Shown here one piece after another: positions 1 to 6,503 of a stretch of DNA of 64,000 nt. A program made the position numbers and the translations under genes. A model generated the notes under the pieces. It was not told the origin of the DNA. It did not search any database and saw only the letters and a program-made list of their open reading frames with translations. The DNA comes from Actinomadura citrea (GTDB lineage Bacteria > Actinomycetota > Actinomycetes > Streptosporangiales > Streptosporangiaceae): positions 8,906,669 through 8,970,668 of the forward strand of contig NZ_JACCBT010000001.1 in NCBI RefSeq assembly GCF_013409045.1. The letters run 5' to 3'. Positions within the stretch are counted from its first letter, which is position 1, and every line of letters begins with the position of its first letter.

Positions 1-873
1 GCCGCGGTCATCCTGACGCTCGCGCCCGGGCAGCCCACCGTCGCGGTGATCGCGTTCTGCTTCGCGGGGGCCGGTTTCGCGATGCGCTCGGTGAACTTCT
101 CCTACTGGGCCCTCTTCGGGACGCCCCTGGCGATGATGCTGCTGGACTTCTCCGCGCCCGCCGACTGGCGCATCGCCGGCGAGCGGATCGGCCTCACGGT
201 CGCCGGGGCGCTGATGGCCTACCTCGCCGTCCTGCTGCTGTGGCCCGCCGGTCACCTCGAACGGCTGCCCGGCCAGCTCGAGCGGCTCCTGCGGACGCAC
301 GCCGCGCTCGTCCGGATGACGGCGGACGTCCTCGCCGGGGAGCGGACCCGGCTGCCGCACGACACGATCGTGACCGCGGAGCGGGCGGCGGAGGCGGTCG
401 CCGAGACCCGGACCCGGCTCGGCCACGAGCGGGTGCCCGACCTCGAACTGAACGACCGGCTGCGCAGAGTCGTGGCCGCAGCGCACCGCGCCCGCGACCA
501 CCTCATCGCGGTCGCGAAGCTGTCCCGGGAGCGGGCCGTGGACACCGGGCCGATCCCCGAGATCCTCGACCGCCTCGCCGACCAGCTGGAGGACGCGGCC
601 GGCCTGCTGGAGGATCCGGGGGAGCACGATCCGGAGGCCGGTACGCCCGTCGAGGAGCTCGGCGAGGAGCTCGCCGAGCTCGACTCCTACCTGTCCACGC
701 TGACCCGGCGACGCCGCGCGGAGATCAAGGAGGGCGTCGGCCCCGACGAGCTCACCCCGCTGCGTCACGCCCTGTTGCAGGTCTCCGGGACCCGCTACAC
801 GATCGGGGAGCTGCGCGGGGACGTGGACCAGGTCATCGCGTCGTCCCTGGAGGCCGCCGAGCCGCGCCGGTGA
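1..873 (+). CDS. FUSC family membrane protein, C-terminal part
   Basis: The frame is open from base 1, so the gene begins outside the window and only its last 290 codons are here. The visible part has hydrophobic segments (around FCFAGAGFAMR, the FGTPLAMMLLDF stretch and LMAYLAVLLLWP), then a long charged, helical cytoplasmic tail rich in Arg and Glu. This layout is typical of fusaric-acid-resistance (FUSC/aromatic acid exporter) proteins, where a membrane bundle is followed by a helical soluble domain. Substrate unknown. It runs towards the phosphatase gene on the other strand, with only 3 bases between the two stop codons. The family call rests on topology and the arrangement of the tail; other FUSC/YccS-like transporters are possible. 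Confidence 0.7.
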   Translation, partial: AAVILTLAPGQPTVAVIAFCFAGAGFAMRSVNFSYWALFGTPLAMMLLDFSAPADWRIAGERIGLTVAGALMAYLAVLLLWPAGHLERLPGQLERLLRTHAALVRMTADVLAGERTRLPHDTIVTAERAAEAVAETRTRLGHERVPDLELNDRLRRVVAAAHRARDHLIAVAKLSRERAVDTGPIPEILDRLADQLEDAAGLLEDPGEHDPEAGTPVEELGEELAELDSYLSTLTRRRRAEIKEGVGPDELTPLRHALLQVSGTRYTIGELRGDVDQVIASSLEAAEPRR

Positions 874-876
874 ACG

Positions 877-1347
877 TCAGTCCTTGGGCGTGTGGACGGT
901 GCGCAGCGTGCCGAGCCCGGGCCGGACGTCCGTCCACGCGCCGGGAGGAAGGTCGATCACGGCGAGGGTGCAGGTGGGGAAGGCGTCGGGGGCCTGGCCG
1001 GTCAGGTCGTGGACGAGGTGGTGCACGGACGGGTTGTGCCCGACCAGCAGGAGCGTGCCGGTCTCGTCCGGCGTCCCGGAGACGAGGGCGAGGAGCCCGT
1101 CGGGATCGTTGTCGTAGATGCCGGGCTCGAAGGCGACGTCCGCGTCCAGCGCCAGGCGGGCGAGGGTCTCCCGGGTCCGCGCGGCGGGCGAGCACAGGAC
1201 CCGCCCGGGGACGAGGTCGGTCGCGCGCAGCCAGTCCCCGGCCGCGGTCGCGTCGCGGCGCCCGCGATCGGTGAGCTTGCGGTCGATGTCGGGTATGCCG
1301 AGGCCGGCTTCGGCCTTGGCGTGGCGGAGCACGATGAGCGTGGGCAT
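877..1347 (-). CDS. SixA-like histidine phosphatase
   Basis: Predicted phosphohistidine phosphatase of the histidine-phosphatase (phosphoglycerate mutase-like) superfamily, 156 aa. The catalytic RHG-type motif is LRHAKAE near the N-terminus, where His is the nucleophile, followed by DRKLTDRGRRDA, which is typical of the SixA branch. The second catalytic His lies in VGHNPSVHHLVHDL. SixA proteins remove phosphate from phosphohistidine, for example on Hpt or PTS proteins; the partner here is unknown. Start: ATG at 1347 is chosen because LIVLRHAKAE follows directly. A GTG at 1356 in the same frame, one base after the upstream stop, would add three residues and could be translationally coupled to the small membrane protein gene. 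Confidence 0.88.
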   Translation of the reverse strand: MPTLIVLRHAKAEAGLGIPDIDRKLTDRGRRDATAAGDWLRATDLVPGRVLCSPAARTRETLARLALDADVAFEPGIYDNDPDGLLALVSGTPDETGTLLLVGHNPSVHHLVHDLTGQAPDAFPTCTLAVIDLPPGAWTDVRPGLGTLRTVHTPKD

Positions 1348-1357
1348 GGCCGCCACA

Positions 1358-1450
1358 TTAAGGGGCCGCGAGGGCCGCCAGGGTCCAGAGCACGAGCATG
1401 ATGCCGAGCATTCCGCCGATCACGATCGCGAAGCCCTTGGGCCCCGACAT
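1358..1450 (-). CDS. 30-residue single-pass membrane protein
   Basis: A very small protein starting MSGPKGFAIVIGGMLGIM and ending WTLAALAAP, almost wholly one hydrophobic helix. Such mini-proteins are recurrent in actinomycetes next to transporters (the 'SGM_5486 family transporter-associated' type is one I recall), but I cannot assign this one to a family with certainty. It lies just upstream of the SixA-like gene on the same strand. A longer in-frame ORF (start 1609) exists, but its extra Arg/Pro-rich N-terminus looks like noise. Function unknown. Confidence 0.5.
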   Translation of the reverse strand: MSGPKGFAIVIGGMLGIMLVLWTLAALAAP

Positions 1451-1582
1451 CGCCCGCTTGCCGCCGCCGCTCGCCACGGCCGCCTCCCGAGATCGATCCG
1501 CTGGGTCGAGGGCGGGACGCCCCACCCCTCCCGCACAGCGTACGACCGGGCCCGGGGTGGTCGGACGGGACCCCTCGGAACG

Positions 1583-1621
1583 CGCGAGGGGCCGGCGGCG
1601 CGTCGCCACCGGCCCCTCGCG
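1583..1621 (-). terminator. hppA terminator hairpin
   Basis: Perfect 13-bp inverted repeat, cgcgaggggccgg at 1583-1595 and its complement at 1609-1621, with a 13-nt loop. It lies ten bases beyond the hppA stop (reading leftwards). There is no clear U-run, as is common in high-GC actinomycetes. Confidence 0.7.
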
Positions 1622-1630
1622 TTCAGTCGG

Positions 1631-4099
1631 TCAGGACTTGCCCGCGGACGACTCCTCGGCGTCCGACTCGGCCTTCGCTCCCGCCGGGTCGGCGCCTACG
1701 GCCGCCTCTTTCGGGGCGCCCTCGTCGAGTGCGCCCGCCGCCTCGCCGCTCTTCGCGGCGTCCGGCTCCGGCTTGCCGCCCTCGACGGCGGGATCGGTGG
1801 ACGGACCGCCGATCGGGTCGGCGCGCCGCTTGGAGATCACGATCGCCGCGACGACGACCGCGACGGACAGCACCGTGACGCCGACGCGCAGCGCGGTGTT
1901 GCCCGCATAGGTCACCACCGCGTCCGCGATCAGGAGCGCGACCAGGTTCATCACCTTGATCAGCGGGTTGATCGCGGGTCCGGCGGTGTCCTTGAAGGGG
2001 TCGCCGACCGTGTCGCCGATGATCGTGGCCTCGTGCGCCTCGCTGCCCTTGCCGCCGAGGTGGCCCTCCTCGACGAGCTTCTTGGCGTTGTCCCAGGCGC
2101 CGCCGGAGTTGGCGAGGAACACCGCCATCAGCACGCCCGCCGCGATGGCGCCGCCGAGGAAGGCGCCGAGGGGCGCGTACCCGAGGGCGAAGCCGACCGC
2201 GATCGGCGTCAGGATGGCCAGCAGGCCCGGGGTGGCGAGCTCGCGCTGCGCGTCCCGGGTGCAGATGTCCACGACCCGGTCGTAGTCGGGCTTCTCGGTG
2301 TAGTCCATGATCCCGGGCTTGGTGCGGAACTGCTCGCGCACCTCGACCACGACCCGGCCCGCCGCGCGGCCCACCGCCATGATCGCCAGGCCGGAGAACA
2401 TGAACACCACGGCCGCGCCGATGATCAGCCCGATCAGCACGTTCGGGCTCGCGATGGACAGGTTGAAGTTCAGGAAGTCGGCGCCGATCGCGTCCTTGGC
2501 GCCCTTCGAGGCGTCCGCCAGCGCCGCGATCACCGTCGTGCGGAACGAGCCGAACAGCGCGGTCGCGGCGAGCACCGCCGTCGCGATCGCGATGCCCTTG
2601 GTGATGGCCTTGGTGGTGTTGCCGACCGCGTCCAGCCGCTCCAGCACCGCGGCGGACTCGCCCTGGACGTCCCCGGACATCTCGGCGATGCCCTGGGCGT
2701 TGTCGGAGACGGGCCCGAAGGTGTCCATCGAGACGATCACACCGACGGTGGTGAGCAGCCCGGTGCCGGCCATCGCCACCGCGAACAGCGCGACGGTGGT
2801 GTTGCCGAAGCCGAGCAGGAACGCCCCGTACACGGCGGCACTGATCACCAGCGCGGTGTAGACGGCCGACTCGAGGCCGAGCGAGATGCCCGACAGGATG
2901 ACGGTGGCGGGGCCCGTCCGGGCGCTGTTGGTGACCTCCTTGACCGGCTTGCGGTTGGTCTCGGTGAAGTAGCCGGTGAGCACCTGGATCGCGCTGGCGA
3001 GCACGATCCCGATCAGGACGGAGCCGAGCGCGACCCAGCGCGGGTCGGCGTCCAGGCCCGCGATGCCCTTGTCGGTGACGCCGTCCAGGTCCGCGAAGGA
3101 CGAGGGCAGGTACACGAACGCGGCGATCGCGACGAGGACCGCGGAGATCCCCGCGGAGATGAAGAAGCCCCGGTTGATCGCGGTCATTCCGGAGCGGTCG
3201 CCCGCGCGGGGCGCCACCGCGAAGATGCCGATCACCGCGGTGATCACGCCGATCATCGGCACGATCAGCGGGAACACCAGGCCCTGGTTGCCGAACGCCG
3301 CGGTGCCGAGGATCAGCGCCGCGACGAGCATGACGGCGTAAGACTCGAACAGGTCGGCGGCCATGCCGGCGCAGTCGCCGACGTTGTCGCCCACGTTGTC
3401 GGCGATCGTCGCCGCGTTGCGCGGGTCGTCCTCGGGGATGCCCTGCTCGACCTTGCCGACCAGGTCGGCGCCGACGTCGGCGGCCTTGGTGAAGATGCCA
3501 CCGCCGACCCGCATGAACATGGCGAGGAGCGCGGCTCCGAAGCCGAAGCCCTCCAGCACCTTCGGTGCGTCGCCCTGGTAGGCCAGGACCACGACGGCGG
3601 CGCCGAACAGGCCGAGGCCGACGGTGAACATGCCGGCGACGCCGCCGGTGCGGAAGGCGATCCGCATCGCGGTCTTCTCGCCGCCCTCCTCGCGGGCGGC
3701 CGCGGCGACCCGGACGTTGCCCCGGACGGCCAGCCACATGCCGGTGAACCCGGTGACGGCCGAGAAGATCGCGCCGATGACGAAGAAGACGGACCGGCCG
3801 ATCCGCTCGCCGGTGGAGTCGGCGGGCAGGAGCAGCAGGATGAGCGGGATCAGGACCACGAAGATCGCGACCGTGCGGAACTGGCGTTTCAGGTAGGCGC
3901 CTGCGCCCACCTGAACGGCGCGCGCGATCTCTTGCATCTTCGCGGTGCCCTGGCCGGCGGCCAGGACGTCGCGTACGAGACCCGCGGCGACGGCCAGTGC
4001 GAGCAGTGCGACCACGGCGACGACGACGACCAGGGAAAGGTCGCCGCCGCCGAGATCCACTTCAGCGCTGGCCGGGCTTGACAGGGAAAACCCGGGCAT
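1631..4099 (-). CDS. hppA: K+-independent membrane-bound proton-pumping pyrophosphatase
   Basis: Hydrolyses cytoplasmic pyrophosphate and pumps protons across the membrane (H+-PPase), 822 aa with about 16 predicted helices. Signature loops are present: the substrate loop GGGIFTKAADVGADLVGK (about 199-216), DNVGDNVGDCAG (about 234-245), and the second Asp-rich loop GDTVGDPFKDTAG near the C-terminus. GNTTKAITKG at 493-502 carries Lys where K+-dependent enzymes have Ala, which marks the K+-independent class. The protein ends in a roughly 65-residue acidic, Ala/Pro-rich cytoplasmic tail not needed for catalysis; most bacterial relatives lack it. The ATG at 4099 is preceded by a strong GAGGAGG ribosome site. 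It is monocistronic, with its own terminator and a likely promoter about 110 bases upstream. Confidence 0.97.
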   Translation of the reverse strand: MPGFSLSSPASAEVDLGGGDLSLVVVVAVVALLALAVAAGLVRDVLAAGQGTAKMQEIARAVQVGAGAYLKRQFRTVAIFVVLIPLILLLLPADSTGERIGRSVFFVIGAIFSAVTGFTGMWLAVRGNVRVAAAAREEGGEKTAMRIAFRTGGVAGMFTVGLGLFGAAVVVLAYQGDAPKVLEGFGFGAALLAMFMRVGGGIFTKAADVGADLVGKVEQGIPEDDPRNAATIADNVGDNVGDCAGMAADLFESYAVMLVAALILGTAAFGNQGLVFPLIVPMIGVITAVIGIFAVAPRAGDRSGMTAINRGFFISAGISAVLVAIAAFVYLPSSFADLDGVTDKGIAGLDADPRWVALGSVLIGIVLASAIQVLTGYFTETNRKPVKEVTNSARTGPATVILSGISLGLESAVYTALVISAAVYGAFLLGFGNTTVALFAVAMAGTGLLTTVGVIVSMDTFGPVSDNAQGIAEMSGDVQGESAAVLERLDAVGNTTKAITKGIAIATAVLAATALFGSFRTTVIAALADASKGAKDAIGADFLNFNLSIASPNVLIGLIIGAAVVFMFSGLAIMAVGRAAGRVVVEVREQFRTKPGIMDYTEKPDYDRVVDICTRDAQRELATPGLLAILTPIAVGFALGYAPLGAFLGGAIAAGVLMAVFLANSGGAWDNAKKLVEEGHLGGKGSEAHEATIIGDTVGDPFKDTAGPAINPLIKVMNLVALLIADAVVTYAGNTALRVGVTVLSVAVVVAAIVISKRRADPIGGPSTDPAVEGGKPEPDAAKSGEAAGALDEGAPKEAAVGADPAGAKAESDAEESSAGKS

Positions 4100-4210
4100 C
4101 CGTCCTCCTCGACAGGGGCGTTGCGATCGCGACCGACATAAAAGCGATCTTTACCGCGTACCCAACGAGTCACGATTTGGAACGCCTCGCACGGCAACGC
4201 GGGTGCCGGG

Positions 4211-4239
4211 AGTCTACGCACGCGTAAGTCGAATGTTAA
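4211..4239 (-). promoter_or_regulatory. Candidate hppA promoter
   Basis: Reading leftwards, TTAACA (4239-4234) and TAGACT (4216-4211) are separated by exactly 17 bases, a good match to the housekeeping sigma consensus of actinomycetes. It would give a 5' leader of about 105 bases before the hppA ATG. Identified by eye only. Confidence 0.5.
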
Positions 4240-5004
4240 GGCCGCGACGCCCTTCACGAAGATGTCGCCGAAATGAAACATGCGATACGCCGGAAATTGA
4301 CACATTGGCCTGATCAAGCGGCATCGTCCCAGGTCAAACCGGGCCAGGCTTTCATTACCCTGCCGATACCTTGACGGGCACAGGGCATGACCGGCACCTC
4401 GGCACGACGACCGGCGTCCGCATTCAAGCTAGGCATTAACACGGAATATGTCTAGACCCAAATCGGGGCGAATCCCGGCTGATCGCAAGAGAGTCTCACA
4501 CCGCGGGCACCACCGCTCCCACGAGCCCCACCACGGCCCCCGCCCGTGCTCACACACGGTCACCACGGCCCCAGCTCGGGCGTCAGGCCACCACGGCAGC
4601 ACAGACGCATTGAGAGGCGCAGGGGAGCAGGCCCGACACGAGGCGCCCTGGCGCGGTACGTGGGCACAAGCGCACTCGGCGGGGGCCAGACCGCATCACC
4701 GGCAGGCCGGGAGGCAGTCTCCGGTACGGGCCCGCCGGATGGATAGGTGCACCCGATGGGGCGCGTTCCTTGAGAGAGACACGTGCATGAGCTGCCATCG
4801 CGTCCGAAGGCAGGTCCGGGTGCAGCAGGAACGTGCTGGTGCGGCGGACAGCCAGGCGAGCCGGATCGATGCCGACGCTCGCCGGACACCGGACCGATGG
4901 GTACACCGGACCGATGGGGAAGGCGCGTAGCGCCAAGAGCAGAAAGTACTGAAGACGACGGCGGAAGCCGTCTACTGCGCCGGCCTCCGCCCCCAGGGCA
5001 ACCC

Positions 5005-5165
5005 CGCAACAACCCCAACAGCCGCGATCGCGTCCGAAGGCAGGTTCAAGCGAAGCGAGAACCTGATCGCGCAGCGAGCCGCAAGGCGAGACGAAGCGAT
5101 GCCAGCGATCGCCCGCAGTCCCCGACGACGCAGGGCCCCCAGGGCCCGAAGGAGGAGGGCACTGC
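5005..5165. repeat. 161-bp perfect direct repeat, copy 1
   Basis: Runs from cgcaacaaccccaacagccg to gaggagggcactgc and is identical, base for base, to copy 2 lying exactly 200 bp to the right. It contains several nested GCGATCGC-type palindromes and a Pro/Gly-type hairpin segment near its end (agggcccccagggccc). Confidence 0.95.
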
Positions 5166-5204
5166 CCTCCTACACAGCGCCGACCTCAGCCGACGCCGCA
5201 ACCA

Positions 5205-5365
5205 CGCAACAACCCCAACAGCCGCGATCGCGTCCGAAGGCAGGTTCAAGCGAAGCGAGAACCTGATCGCGCAGCGAGCCGCAAGGCGAGACGAAGCGAT
5301 GCCAGCGATCGCCCGCAGTCCCCGACGACGCAGGGCCCCCAGGGCCCGAAGGAGGAGGGCACTGC
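5205..5365. repeat. 161-bp perfect direct repeat, copy 2
   Basis: Second copy of the repeat at 5005-5165. The perfect identity implies a recent duplication or ongoing conversion. The last bases lead straight into the terminator hairpin of the anti-sigma/bldG operon. Confidence 0.95.
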
Positions 5366-5380
5366 AATAAACACAGTGCG

Positions 5381-5415
5381 CTTCTTCTTCGGGCCGCCAA
5401 GGCCCGAAGAAGAAG
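5381..5415 (-). terminator. Terminator of the bldG operon
   Basis: A perfect 15-bp stem, cttcttcttcgggcc at 5381-5395 and its complement at 5401-5415, with a 5-base loop, 20 bases past the stop of the ATP-binding protein gene. It could work in both directions. Its GGGCC-GAAGAAG core resembles the hairpins inside the adjacent direct repeats. Confidence 0.75.
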
Positions 5416-5434
5416 GGCACTGCCATGAACACGT

Positions 5435-5884
5435 CTAGATGGTCGCCTCGGCTTCGGCCGGCCAGCTCATCCGTATCTGGACCCCCTTCGGCGTGTTGGC
5501 GATCTCCACGTCGTCGGCGAGCCCGGCGATGACGGCCAGACCCAGTTCAGCGATGCCCTCGCCCAGGCCGTACTCGAACTCGTCCGCTCCCTCGTCCGCA
5601 GCGGCTGCGGGGAGCCCCTCCGGCGGGAGGTCGCCGGGGACGGTGTCGCTGACGATCACCTCGAAGCGGCCCTTCTCGCCGCGCAGTTCGAGGCGGACGG
5701 GTTCGTCCGGGCAGTGCCGGCGGTGCGCCTCCACGGCCCGGGAGCACGCCTCGGCGACCGCGAGCCGGACCTCGTCGAGCAGAGGTTCGGCGACGCCGCT
5801 GCGACGGGCGACGGCGGTCACGATCAGCCGGGCGGTCCGAACGTGGACGGGCAGCGCGCTGAAGGACAGTTCAACAGTCGACAT
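5435..5884 (-). CDS. RsbW/SpoIIAB-like anti-sigma ATP-binding protein (BldG partner)
   Basis: 149-aa GHKL (HATPase_c) protein of the anti-sigma/serine kinase type, transcribed with bldG 16 bases upstream. The same pairing occurs in Streptomyces, where this protein is the proposed antagonist of BldG. Visible elements are the N-box helix EVRLAVAEACSRAVEAH (about 38-54), the G1-like IVSDTVPGD, and a glycine-rich GLGEGIAELGLAVI before the last strand. In the N-box the Asn that normally coordinates Mg-ATP (EA-x-x-N) is Arg (about position 49). Kinase activity may therefore be altered or absent, or this may be normal for the orthologue group; the sequence alone cannot decide. Confidence 0.85.
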   Translation of the reverse strand: MSTVELSFSALPVHVRTARLIVTAVARRSGVAEPLLDEVRLAVAEACSRAVEAHRRHCPDEPVRLELRGEKGRFEVIVSDTVPGDLPPEGLPAAAADEGADEFEYGLGEGIAELGLAVIAGLADDVEIANTPKGVQIRMSWPAEAEATI

Positions 5885-5900
5885 CTCGGCCGCGGGGCGC

Positions 5901-6254
5901 CTACTTGGCGCCCTTGCGCTTCTCCTCGGCCTCGGCGATCGAGTCGTGAATGCCGAAGACCTTGGTCAACCCCGTGATCCGGAAGATCTTGAGGATGCGC
6001 TCCTGGGTGCACACGAGTTCCAGCGAGCCGTCGTGGGCCCGCACCCGCTTCAGCCCGCCCACGAGGACGCCGAGCCCGGTCGAGTCGAGGAACTCCACCT
6101 TCTCCATGTCCACGAGCAGGTGGAACTTGCCCTTGTTGACCAGGTCGATGAGCTTCTCGCGAAGCTTCGGCGCCGTGTAGACGTCGATCTCGCCCTCCAC
6201 GTTGATGACGGTGAGGCCATCGTCGGTGGTGTAGTCGTTAACCTTCAGATCCAC
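5901..6254 (-). CDS. bldG: BldG anti-anti-sigma factor
   Basis: 117-aa STAS-domain anti-sigma antagonist. The central LVDMEKVEFLDSTGLGVLVG holds the phosphorylatable Ser (Ser58 in FLDSTGLG), and GGLKRVRAHDGSLELVC and ILKIFRITGLTKVF are almost word for word those of BldG as I recall it from Streptomyces coelicolor. There BldG is required for aerial development and antibiotic production. It would bind the downstream anti-sigma protein in its unphosphorylated form and release sigma. The start is GTG at 6254 with GGAGGA six bases upstream. It is first in a two-gene operon, divergent from the helicase. Confidence 0.95.
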   Translation of the reverse strand: MDLKVNDYTTDDGLTVINVEGEIDVYTAPKLREKLIDLVNKGKFHLLVDMEKVEFLDSTGLGVLVGGLKRVRAHDGSLELVCTQERILKIFRITGLTKVFGIHDSIAEAEEKRKGAK

Positions 6255-6407
6255 AGATCCTCCACGCGCCGTGCAGCACTATCCGATCCCGCCGTCCGGC
6301 CCCGTGGGTAGGGCGCCGGCCGCCGAGACTTCGCCGTGATTCAACCACGCTCCGGCGTCGCGTACGCGCGTAATCGCCCACACGGGCGAAAGTTCGCGCC
6401 ATCCCGT

Positions 6408-6431
6408 CTGACCTGCTGATCTCAGGGTCAG
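6408..6431. promoter_or_regulatory. Inverted repeat between bldG and helicase genes
   Basis: CTGACC at 6408-6413 and GGTCAG at 6426-6431 flank a smaller dyad (CTGATCTCAG). It sits in the 249-bp divergent promoter region. Possibly an operator; no known binding motif is recognised. Confidence 0.3.
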
Positions 6432-6503
6432 AGCAGGGGGAACGGGCCCTCCGGCGCCGGGGCGTTCCCGTAGTTTTGCCCCGGCTGGCACACTGAAAAC
6501 CTG

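Larger units (their letters stand above)
4100..5434. other. 1.3 kb gene-free region with duplicated segments
   Basis: Nothing here looks like a gene. Apart from the hppA promoter, the left half (4240-4790) has long open frames, but their products are His/Arg/Pro-rich and resemble no protein. The right half is built from related pieces. A segment beginning atcgcgtccgaaggcaggt occurs at about 4798 (diverged), 5026 and 5226, the last two inside the perfect direct repeat. 'accggaccgatggg' is repeated around 4880-4917. Short hairpins occur (for example aggagggc-act-gccctcct at 5153-5171). The frames across the repeat translate to low-complexity peptides rich in LRLA/RSGSRFA-type strings, which I take as non-coding. 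Confidence 0.6.

Noticed and set aside
1118..4081. 987-codon open frame on the + strand opposite hppA
   Set aside because: It mirrors hppA codons; the product is His/Asp/Arg-rich without any domain. Similar long antisense frames opposite other genes were dropped for the same reason.
4448..4930. 160-codon frame in the hppA-bldG gap
   Set aside because: His/Arg-rich composition, no ribosome site and no family; runs into the repeat region.
5046..5432. 128-codon minus-strand frame across the direct repeats
   Set aside because: It reads through both repeat copies and a terminator hairpin; low-complexity LRLA/RSGSRF strings, not protein-like.
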